Positions 24,579 to 31,163 of a stretch of DNA of 64,000 bases are shown in pieces. The DNA is from JBDSKH01 sp035556655 (GTDB lineage Bacteria > Actinomycetota > Actinomycetes > Actinomycetales > Microbacteriaceae), in NCBI GenBank assembly GCA_035556655.1, contig DATMFW010000067.1:1-64000 (forward strand), given 5' to 3'. The notes under the pieces were generated by a model. It was not told where the DNA came from and searched no databases. It was given only the letters and a program-made list of their open reading frames with translations. The translations under genes and the position numbers were made by a program. The first letter of the stretch is position 1. The number at the start of each line of letters is the position of its first letter.

Positions 24579-25234
24579 TGGCGCCGACGACGGATGCCGC
24601 CGGTACCGAGCGGGCACGTGGCGTGATCGAGGTGGTGACGGCGATCCTGCTCGGCCTGGTCTCGGTCGCCACCGCGTTCGGGGCCTATCAGGCCGGGATG
24701 TGGGCCCAGGAGGCGAATGCCCTCGCCTCGGCCTCGCAGCAGCTGCGCGACCGGAACCTGTCGCTCTTCCTGGAGAGCGAGATCATCTCCGGGGACGACA
24801 GCCAGAAGCTGTTCGACGCCCTCGCGCTGAGCGCCGAGGCGGCGTTCTATCCGGAGCGCACCGAGGCGCTGATGGCCGAGCAGGAACTGGTACTGGCCTC
24901 GGCGTCACCCGCGATGGCCGAGGCCTGGGACGACTGGGTCGACAGCGGCTACGCCGCCGACAGGATCCCGGCGGCGTCGCCGGCCTACCAGGCGATGACG
25001 TTCGCCCCGAGTCAGTCGTACAACCTCATCTCGGCGGTCGCCTACCGGGCATCGGAGGCGCTCGAGGACCGCTCGTACATCATGACCATCGTGTCGGTCG
25101 TGTTCGCCTTCGCCCTGCTGCTGCTGGGCATCTCGGGCGCCGGGACGCGACTCGACGTCTCGGCCATCACCACCGGGGGAGGCGCCGCGGCGTTTCTCGC
25201 CGGCGTGGCGATGGTGGTGTTCCTGATCTTCTAG
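24578..25234 (+). CDS. Hypothetical three-span membrane protein, paralogue 2
   Basis: A 218-residue paralogue of the preceding protein with the same order: a span at about 16-38 (VIEVVTAILLGLVSVATAFGAYQAGMW begins like GLDVLTAILLGVVSLTTALGAWQADTW), a charged helical middle, and two C-terminal spans separated by a short loop. Both carry YNL/YSM-type residues before the second span (QSYNLISAVAYRAS here, DSYSMVSALAGS there). No enzyme motif is visible. The function is unknown. Confidence 0.72.
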   Translation: MAPTTDAAGTERARGVIEVVTAILLGLVSVATAFGAYQAGMWAQEANALASASQQLRDRNLSLFLESEIISGDDSQKLFDALALSAEAAFYPERTEALMAEQELVLASASPAMAEAWDDWVDSGYAADRIPAASPAYQAMTFAPSQSYNLISAVAYRASEALEDRSYIMTIVSVVFAFALLLLGISGAGTRLDVSAITTGGGAAAFLAGVAMVVFLIF

Positions 25235-25238
25235 ATGC

Positions 25239-25913
25239 TCACGCGCTGAATCGCACGTCGACGCTCGAGGCGACCTGGATCTGCTCGGGGGTGAGGGTGA
25301 GCGGCGCGCCGCCCCCGGCATCCATCGCCTGCGCCCGGAAGGCCATGCGCTCGTACGGTGCCGGCGCCGGGGAGCCGCTCGAGCCGTCGCCGAGCATCCC
25401 GGGATCCGCGACGGCCACCACCGTCGGGGTACCGAGCCCGGCGGCGGCAGCGTAGGTGCCCGCCTTGCGGATCGCATCGGCGACGGCGGCGGTACGGACC
25501 TCGTCGGTGACGGCGGTGCGGCGCTCGTCGGTGAGGTCCCAGTCGATCCCGCCGAGGTTGACGCCGTCCATGATGGCGAGTTGCTCGATCACCCGGCTGA
25601 GCGCGTCGAAGTCCCGGAACCTGGCCTGCACCGAGATGGCGGCGTGGTAGACCAGCGGCAGGCGTTTGCCCTCGTTGTTCCAGGGCCGCTCGGACCAGAC
25701 GCTGACCCGGTCCGAGGACCACCAGGTCACCGGCCCGGCCTCGGCGTCGAACAGCGGGGTGATGATGCCGGTCACGTCGGCGGCGGTGCTGGTCGCACGC
25801 GCGAACACCTCGTCGCGCTTCGGGCCGTCGAACGCGGCGCTGACGTGAAGGGTGGCCCGCTCGGCGTCGAACCAGGCCGTGTGGGAACCCTGGACGGTGA
25901 TGGTGGAGGTCAT
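25239..25913 (-). CDS. SIMPL (DUF541) domain protein
   Basis: A 224-residue protein with the SIMPL/DUF541 pattern: a beta-rich N-terminus with DAERATLHVSAAF, a conserved central block (INWDLTDE-like GGIDWDLTDERRTAVTDEVRTAAVADAIRKAGTYAAAAG) and a C-terminal VASSVDVRF strand. No signal peptide is visible from ATG 25913. The open frame extends to 26123 but would cross the ssrA promoter, whereas a TACCGT -10 element lies 6 nt before 25913, so this start is preferred. It is divergent from ssrA. Its role is unknown; family members are linked to interleukin-receptor-kinase signalling only by name. Confidence 0.82.
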   Translation of the reverse strand: MTSTITVQGSHTAWFDAERATLHVSAAFDGPKRDEVFARATSTAADVTGIITPLFDAEAGPVTWWSSDRVSVWSERPWNNEGKRLPLVYHAAISVQARFRDFDALSRVIEQLAIMDGVNLGGIDWDLTDERRTAVTDEVRTAAVADAIRKAGTYAAAAGLGTPTVVAVADPGMLGDGSSGSPAPAPYERMAFRAQAMDAGGGAPLTLTPEQIQVASSVDVRFSA

Positions 25914-25919
25914 GATCCC

Positions 25920-25925
25920 ACGGTA
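25920..25925 (-). promoter_or_regulatory. -10 element of the SIMPL gene (leaderless)
   Basis: TACCGT on the minus strand, 6 nt before ATG 25913. It overlaps the candidate ssrA -10 on the other strand. Confidence 0.5.
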
Positions 25926-25929
25926 GACT
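25924..25929 (+). promoter_or_regulatory. Candidate ssrA -10 element
   Basis: TAGACT, 59 nt before the mature tmRNA 5' end. A start near 25936 would include the upstream 19-bp arm in the precursor. No good -35 was seen. Confidence 0.4.
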
Positions 25930-25947
25930 GAAGGGCTTACAACTCCA

Positions 25948-25966
25948 CAGCGCGTGATGAACGGCC
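25948..25966. repeat. 19-bp inverted-repeat arm upstream of ssrA
   Basis: cagcgcgtgatgaacggcc is the exact reverse complement of 26366-26384. It ends 21 nt before the mature tmRNA, so the precursor ends could pair in a 19-bp duplex. Confidence 0.85.
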
Positions 25967-25987
25967 CACCTGATCTCAGGTGCACAT

Positions 25988-26363
25988 GGGGATGATCGGT
26001 TTCGACATCGCCTGCGAAACTGCGAGAAGCGGGCCGAGGATGCAGGGTTATCTCGTAAACGATCTCTGCAAACCATAGGTGCCAATTACAAGCGCACCGA
26101 CGTTGCCCTCGCTGCGTAAGCACGAGCGCTAGATAACGTCCGTCAGCCCGGGCTCGTCTCCGACCCGGATCCTGGCGTCATCCAGGGGACTTGCTGCGAA
26201 CCCGCGTCACAGGGGTTCGCGGGACTTGCACTGTGACTGGGCTCGTCGACCTAGATGCTCGTGGCAAAGGTCGGAGCCGAGCAGAACGCCTTCACGAGCT
26301 GCGCCCGGAGAAGGCGCAGGCTCACAGCGATGGACGGGGGTTCAATTCCCCCCATCTCCACCA
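25988..26363 (+). ncRNA. ssrA: tmRNA (one-piece)
   Basis: A 376-nt transfer-messenger RNA that rescues stalled ribosomes with SmpB. The 5' end GGGGATGATCGGTTTCGAC pairs with the 3' CATCTCC acceptor strand, and the T-arm GGGGGTTCAATTCCCCCC and an encoded CCA end (26361-26363) are present. The tag frame starts after ...CCATAGGT with GCC and reads ANYKRTDVALAA then TAA (about 26089-26127), ending in the ALAA degron for ClpXP-type proteases. It is flanked by a perfect 19-bp inverted repeat and followed by a bidirectional terminator. Confidence 0.98.
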
Positions 26364-26365
26364 TC

Positions 26366-26384
26366 GGCCGTTCATCACGCGCTG
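26366..26384. repeat. 19-bp inverted-repeat arm downstream of ssrA
   Basis: ggccgttcatcacgcgctg starts 2 nt after the CCA end and is perfectly complementary to 25948-25966. Confidence 0.85.
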
Positions 26385-26395
26385 GGACGCGCAAG

Positions 26396-26437
26396 CGAAA
26401 GGCCCGCCGCCTCCGACAGGAGGGGCGGGCCGTTTCG
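26396..26437. terminator. Bidirectional terminator between ssrA and the lipoprotein gene
   Basis: A long stem with arms cgaaaggcccgccgcctcc and ggaggggcgggccgtttcg (one bulge) encloses a 4-nt loop. The flanking aaa and ttt give short U-tracts in both directions. It serves the converging ssrA and lipoprotein transcripts. Confidence 0.75.
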
Positions 26438-26448
26438 GTGCGCGATGA

Positions 26449-26967
26449 CTACGTGTTCGAGCCCTTGACGCTGCCGGTGATGTCGCTGTCATCGTCGGCC
26501 TTGGCCAGGCAGAGGATCTCGCGATCCTGCAGCACCGGGTCATCCCAGGTCTCCTGGGTCGGGTAGTAGAAGCTGTAGTCGTAGATGGACTCGTCGTAGC
26601 TGAGTCCGACGTACTGCGTGAACGGGTCATTGCAGGCGGCGTCGGCCTGCTGCTGGGTGGCCTCGTCACCGGGGTACTCGGATTCGGTCATCTTGATCGA
26701 CTCGAACGCCTCCCACTTGTGGGGCACGTCGCACTCGACGATGTCGACGGTCGAGATGGTCTCGGCGTCGGTCTCCTCGTTGAAGCAGTCGCCGGGGACG
26801 AGCGAGAAGACGTCGTCCTCGGTTCCCTCCGAGGGGTCGTCTCCGTTGCCCCCGCCACCGCCGGTGACCTGGCCGAGAAGGCTGCAGCCGGAGAGCAGGA
26901 CGCCGGCGGCTGCGATGGCGGTGACGCTGAGTGCGCGCACCCAGAACTTCGAATCAGTCGTGGTCAT
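26449..26967 (-). CDS. Septum-formation-like lipoprotein
   Basis: A 172-residue predicted lipoprotein. The signal peptide ends at the lipobox LLSGC (Cys at about 28). A Gly/Asp/Glu-rich linker follows, then an extracytoplasmic domain with the septum-formation pattern (LVPGDCFN, VDIVECDVPHKWEAF, DAACNDPF, REILCLA). The four later cysteines could form two disulfides. It is related in layout to the membrane-anchored protein at 23328-23891. It probably acts at the outer face of the membrane, and a link to division is only by family name. Confidence 0.8.
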   Translation of the reverse strand: MTTTDSKFWVRALSVTAIAAAGVLLSGCSLLGQVTGGGGGNGDDPSEGTEDDVFSLVPGDCFNEETDAETISTVDIVECDVPHKWEAFESIKMTESEYPGDEATQQQADAACNDPFTQYVGLSYDESIYDYSFYYPTQETWDDPVLQDREILCLAKADDDSDITGSVKGSNT

Positions 26968-27024
26968 AGGGGTACAGCCTCCAGTGTCTACGCGATGCCC
27001 GCGGTGCGGCGAGCGCCGCCCAGC

Positions 27025-27834
27025 CTAGCGAACCGAGAGAGTTTCCAGAACAAGCGGATGCAGCGCTCCGTTGGTCGCCACGACGCTCAGGGTGTCGAGG
27101 CGATCCCCCCCGGTGACATCGGTCACCGTGCCCCCGGCCTGGCGCACGATGGGGTACAGGGCGGCGATGTCCCACGGCTTGACGTCGAACTCGGCGGCGA
27201 TGTCGATGGCACCCTCGGCCAGCAGCATGTACGACCAGAGGTCTCCGAACGCGCGGGTGCGCCCCACCCGCCGGCTGAGCTCGACGAGCTGGTCGAGCCG
27301 GCCCACTTCGTCCCAGTGCTTCAGGCTGTTGTAGCTGAGGGTCGCGTCGGCCGGATCGGTCACCCCGCTCACCCGGATGCGGCGCGCGGGCTGCCCGTCG
27401 GCCTCCGCCCACGCGCCGAGGCCGGTGGCACCCCACCAGCGTCGCCCGAGCGCCGGGGCGCTCACCACGCCGACCTGCGGCACCCCGTCGACGACGAGCG
27501 CGAGCAGCAGCCCCCAGATCGGCACCCCGCGCACGAAGTTCGAGGTTCCGTCGATCGGGTCGAGGATCCACTGCCGGCCGGGGGCGTGCGGGTCGCCGCC
27601 GCCGAACTCCTCGCCGAGGATCGCATCGGCGGGCCTGGCCTGCGCCAGGTGGTCCCGGATCATGCGTTCCACCCGGATATCTCCGTCGGTGACCTGCGAG
27701 CGGTCGGGCTTCAACTGCACGTCGAGGTCCTGCGCCCGATACCGGTCGATGGCGATGAGGTCGGCCTCGTGCGCGAGCGCGAGCGCGACGGCGAGGTCGT
27801 CGGAGTAGTCCAGGGCTGATGCGGCGGAGGTCAC
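27025..27834 (-). CDS. hisN: Histidinol-phosphatase (inositol-monophosphatase family)
   Basis: A 269-residue Mg-dependent phosphatase for L-histidinol phosphate in histidine synthesis. Key motifs are LGEEFGG (metal ligand Glu), WILDPIDGTSNFVRGVP (metal and catalytic Asp/Thr) and KPWDIAALYPI (third metal ligand). Specificity for histidinol phosphate over inositol phosphate is inferred from the family in Actinobacteria. GTG 27834 overlaps the rsgA stop (GTGA), and the longer frame upstream would overlap rsgA further. It is the last gene of the aroA-rsgA-hisN operon. Confidence 0.88.
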   Translation of the reverse strand: MTSAASALDYSDDLAVALALAHEADLIAIDRYRAQDLDVQLKPDRSQVTDGDIRVERMIRDHLAQARPADAILGEEFGGGDPHAPGRQWILDPIDGTSNFVRGVPIWGLLLALVVDGVPQVGVVSAPALGRRWWGATGLGAWAEADGQPARRIRVSGVTDPADATLSYNSLKHWDEVGRLDQLVELSRRVGRTRAFGDLWSYMLLAEGAIDIAAEFDVKPWDIAALYPIVRQAGGTVTDVTGGDRLDTLSVVATNGALHPLVLETLSVR

Positions 27835-28862
27835 CCTGTCAGGGTACCGAGCAGTCGTCGCATCGAATCGACGCGCTCGGCTGCCAGGCGTCCGTCGGCG
27901 ACGGCCTCGTCGAGTGCGCAGTCGGGGGCGTCGGCCAGGTGCGTGCAGCCGCGCGGGCACTCCTCGGCCACCGCGGCGAGGTCGGTGAACGAGCGCAGCA
28001 CGTTGGCGACGTCGACGTGCCCGAGCCCGAACGAGCGCACCCCGGGGGTGTCGATGATCCAGCCGCCGGTGGGCACGCGCAGCGAGACCGTCGACGACGA
28101 GGTGTGCCGCCCGCGCCCGGTGACCTCGTTGACGTGGCCGACGGCGCGGTCGGTGCCCGGCACGAGCGCGTTCACCAGGGTCGACTTGCCGACCCCGGAG
28201 TGCCCGACGGCGACGGTCGTGTGCCCGGCCAGTACGGGGGTCAGCTCCTCGATCGGGAACGCGTCCTGCGAGCTGGTGATGACCGGGATGCCGAGTGCGG
28301 CGAAGTTCGCCAGGAACGGCCCCGGGTCGGCCAGGTCGGTCTTCGTGATGACCAGCAGGGGCGCGATGCCGGCGTCGTACGCGGCGACCAGGTACCGGTC
28401 GACCAGGCGCGGACGGGGTTCGGGGTTGGCCGCCGCGACGACGATCATCAGCTGGTCGGCGTTGGCGACCACAACGCGCTCGACCTCGTCGGTGTCGTCG
28501 GCGCTGCGGCGCAGCAGGGTGGTCCGCGGGCGGATGCGGACGATGCGCGCGAGGGAGCCCTCGTCGCCGCTGGTGTCGCCCACGACATCCACCCGGTCAC
28601 CGGTGACGATCGCCTGGTCGCGCAGCTCGCGGGCGCGGGTGCAGGTGAGCACGCGCTCGCCGGGGCCGTCCTCGTCGGCGAGCACGGTGTATCGCCCGCG
28701 ATCGACCGAGAGCACGCGTCCCTCGATCGCGTCCTCGTGCTCGGGACGGGTCTTGGTGCGCGGGCGGTTGCCTTTCGGGTTGGGTCGCACCCGGGCGTCG
28801 GATTCGTCCCAGTCGCCGAACTCGCGGTCGTCGTCGGGGTCGTCGTCCGAGAGCCAGCTCAC
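27831..28862 (-). CDS. rsgA: Small-subunit ribosome-biogenesis GTPase RsgA
   Basis: A 343-residue circularly permuted GTPase that checks late 30S assembly. An N-terminal OB fold (GRVLSVDRGRYTVLADE, about 48-115) precedes the G domain in permuted order: G4 TKTD, then G1 GHSGVGKST, then G3 DTPG, and a C-terminal zinc knuckle (CPRGCTHLADAPDCA). Its first 30 residues are unusually acidic. GTG 28862 overlaps the aroA stop (GTGA), giving tight coupling. Confidence 0.95.
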   Translation of the reverse strand: MSWLSDDDPDDDREFGDWDESDARVRPNPKGNRPRTKTRPEHEDAIEGRVLSVDRGRYTVLADEDGPGERVLTCTRARELRDQAIVTGDRVDVVGDTSGDEGSLARIVRIRPRTTLLRRSADDTDEVERVVVANADQLMIVVAAANPEPRPRLVDRYLVAAYDAGIAPLLVITKTDLADPGPFLANFAALGIPVITSSQDAFPIEELTPVLAGHTTVAVGHSGVGKSTLVNALVPGTDRAVGHVNEVTGRGRHTSSSTVSLRVPTGGWIIDTPGVRSFGLGHVDVANVLRSFTDLAAVAEECPRGCTHLADAPDCALDEAVADGRLAAERVDSMRRLLGTLTG

Positions 28863-30265
28863 GGGGCCTCCGGCAGGGTGAGCCAACTGGTCTGCTCCGC
28901 TCCGCGCAGCATCCGCTGCCAGAGTCCGGCGAACCCGGGCAGCGTCTTCGCCGTGGTGTCGATGTCGTCGACATCGACGCCCGGCACCACGAGTCCGATC
29001 AGCGCGCCGGTCGTCGCCATGCGGTGATCGGCGAAGCTCGCCCACGCCCCGCCGTGCAGGGCACCGGGGCCGACCGGCTCGAAGGCCAGCCCGTCGTCGA
29101 GCTCGGTGACCCGCGCTCCGAGACCGACGAGGTCCCGGGCGAGGGCGGCCAGCCGGTCGGTCTCGTGACCGCGCAGGTGCCCGATCCCCGTGATGCGGCC
29201 GGGGGATGCGGCGAGGGCCGCCAGCGCCGCGAACGTGGGTGCGAGCTCACCCCCCGCCGAGAGGTCGAGGTCGAGGCCGGGCAGCGTGGCGCCGCCGCGG
29301 AGGCCGGCCCCGCCATCCACGGTCAGCGCGCCGTCGTCGCGAGTGCGCACGACCGCACCGAATCGCTCGAGCAGACCCGGCACGAGCGCTCCCACCTGGG
29401 TGGTCTCGGCCGGCCAGCCCGGGATGGTGACGCTGCCCCCGGCGAGCAGCGCGGCCGCGAGGAACGGTGCCGCGTTCGACAGGTCGGGCTCGATGTCGAG
29501 ACCGGCACCGCGGATCGGCGCGGGCGGGACGACCCAGACCCCGGGTTCCGGGCTCTCGACGGCGACGCCGCGCCGGGCGAGGCAGGCGATCGTCATCTCG
29601 ATGTGCGGCAGGCTCGGCAGGCGCTCGCCGGTGTGGCGCAGGGTCAGCCCGCGCTCGAACCGCGGTGCCGCGAGCAGCAAGCCCGAGACGAACTGGCTCG
29701 AGGCCGACGCGTCGATGCTGAGCTCTCCGCCCTCGACGCCTCCGGCGCCGTGGATGGTGAACGGCAGCGCGCCGCGGCCGTCGTCGTCGACCTCGACCCC
29801 GAGGTCGCGCAGCGCCTGGATCGTGGTGCGCATTGGGCGGTTGCGGGCGTGCTCGTCGCCGTCGATGGCCACCGGGCCGAGCGCCAGCGCGGCGACCGGG
29901 GGGATGAAGCGCATCACGGTGCCGGCGAGCCCCGCGTCGATCGACGTGCTGCCGCGGACCTCGCCGGGCGTCACGATCCACTCGTCGCCGTTCTCGCGGA
30001 TCTCCGCCCCGAGCAGGCGCAGCGCCTCGGCCATCAGGTCGGTGTCGCGGGCCCGCAGCGGCCGGTGCAGCACGGAAGGGCGCTCGGCCAGCGCCGACAG
30101 CACGAGCTCGCGGTTGGTCAGGCTCTTCGATCCGGGCAGGGTGACCACGGCATCCAGGGCCGCGGATGCCACCGGTGCCACCCACGGGCCCGGCGCCTCG
30201 GTCGCGCCCGGCTCACGGTCGCCGAGGATGTCCGCGTCGCGGTCGGAATAGCGTGACAGGCCCAT
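28859..30265 (-). CDS. aroA: 3-phosphoshikimate 1-carboxyvinyltransferase (EPSP synthase)
   Basis: A 468-residue shikimate-pathway enzyme joining PEP to shikimate 3-phosphate. The substrate loop LPGSKSLTNRELVLSAL, the RARDTDLMAEAL block, GTVMRFIPPVAAL, and the C-terminal DHRMATTGALIGL are present. ATG 30265 gives about 40 residues before the core, longer than usual, so a later start is possible, but TACCCT lies 9 nt upstream of this one. It is divergent from sigH and first in an operon with rsgA and hisN. Confidence 0.94.
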   Translation of the reverse strand: MGLSRYSDRDADILGDREPGATEAPGPWVAPVASAALDAVVTLPGSKSLTNRELVLSALAERPSVLHRPLRARDTDLMAEALRLLGAEIRENGDEWIVTPGEVRGSTSIDAGLAGTVMRFIPPVAALALGPVAIDGDEHARNRPMRTTIQALRDLGVEVDDDGRGALPFTIHGAGGVEGGELSIDASASSQFVSGLLLAAPRFERGLTLRHTGERLPSLPHIEMTIACLARRGVAVESPEPGVWVVPPAPIRGAGLDIEPDLSNAAPFLAAALLAGGSVTIPGWPAETTQVGALVPGLLERFGAVVRTRDDGALTVDGGAGLRGGATLPGLDLDLSAGGELAPTFAALAALAASPGRITGIGHLRGHETDRLAALARDLVGLGARVTELDDGLAFEPVGPGALHGGAWASFADHRMATTGALIGLVVPGVDVDDIDTTAKTLPGFAGLWQRMLRGAEQTSWLTLPEAP

Positions 30266-30322
30266 CGGTTGTCAAGGGTATGACAGCCGCCGTCCTGGAG
30301 CGCGCCATCGGGTCATCGAAGA

Positions 30323-30328
30323 TAGGCT
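30323..30328 (+). promoter_or_regulatory. sigH -10 element
   Basis: TAGGCT, 8 nt before ATG 30337. This looks like a housekeeping-type promoter; no GGAA/GTT autoregulatory SigH promoter was seen upstream. Confidence 0.5.
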
Positions 30329-30336
30329 CACTGGCG

Positions 30337-30942
30337 ATGACTGACGCGACCCCGGAACCGCAGCAGCTGCGTGCCCTCTTCGAAGAGCAGGCGATCCCGT
30401 TCATGGATCAGCTCTACGCCGCCGCGATGCGCATGACGCGCAACCCCGCCGATGCCGGCGACCTGGTGCAAGAGACCTACACCAAGGCGTACGCGGCATT
30501 CGCGCAGTATCAGCAGGGCACGAACCTGAAGGCGTGGCTGTACCGCATCCTCACCAATACCTTCATCAACAGCTACCGCAAGAACCAGCGGCAGCCGTAC
30601 CAGAACACCATCGACGACCTCGAGGACTGGCAGCTCGGCTCGGCCGAGTCGCTCACCCAGGGTCGCACCACCCGGTCGGCCGAGGCCGAGGCCATCGACC
30701 ACCTTCCCGACAGCGACGTCAAAGAGGCGCTGCAGTCGATCCCCGAAGACTTCCGTCTGGCCGTGTACCTGGCCGACGTGGAGGGGTTCGCGTATCAGGA
30801 GATCGCGGACATCATGAAGACACCCGTCGGAACCGTCATGAGCCGGCTGCATCGTGGCCGCCGGCTGCTGCGTGAACGGCTCGCCGACTACGCGCGTCAG
30901 CGCGGATTCTCTGAAGACGCCATCTCCGGGAGCAAGAAATGA
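30337..30942 (+). CDS. sigH: ECF sigma factor SigH/SigR type
   Basis: A 201-residue group 4 sigma factor for thiol-oxidative and heat stress. Region 2 (about 20-85) contains RMTRNPADAGDLVQETYTKAYAAF and LKAWLYRILTNTFINSYRK. Region 4 (about 130-185) contains IPEDFRLAVYLADVEGFAYQEIADIMKTPVGTVMSRLHRGRRLLRE. ATG 30337 is chosen over longer frames that run into aroA. The anti-sigma gene overlaps its stop (ATGA), the classic SigR-RsrA arrangement. Confidence 0.94.
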   Translation: MTDATPEPQQLRALFEEQAIPFMDQLYAAAMRMTRNPADAGDLVQETYTKAYAAFAQYQQGTNLKAWLYRILTNTFINSYRKNQRQPYQNTIDDLEDWQLGSAESLTQGRTTRSAEAEAIDHLPDSDVKEALQSIPEDFRLAVYLADVEGFAYQEIADIMKTPVGTVMSRLHRGRRLLRERLADYARQRGFSEDAISGSKK

Positions 30943-31163
30943 CGGATTGCGGCTGCGAGAAGGCCAAGGCGGAACTCGAGGAGTACCTTCACCGCGAGCT
31001 CAGCGCCGAGGACTTCCGTGACATCACCGAGCACCTCGAGAACTGCGAGGACTGCACGGGGGAGCACCTGGTGGGGCTCACCATCACCCAGAAGGTGCAG
31101 CGGGCCTGCCAGGAGACCGCCCCGGAGGAACTGCGGGCGCGGGTGCTCGAGATCCTGGGCTAG
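30939..31163 (+). CDS. rsrA: Zinc-binding anti-sigma factor RsrA type
   Basis: A 74-residue redox-sensitive anti-sigma factor. The zinc motif HxxxCxxC is H32, C36, C39, with additional cysteines C4 and C6 at the N-terminus, one of which may act as the fourth ligand and switch residue. Oxidation would release zinc and free SigH. It overlaps sigH by 4 bp, and its TAG stop lies in the same CTAG that forms the stop of the convergent kgd gene. Confidence 0.92.
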   Translation: MTDCGCEKAKAELEEYLHRELSAEDFRDITEHLENCEDCTGEHLVGLTITQKVQRACQETAPEELRARVLEILG

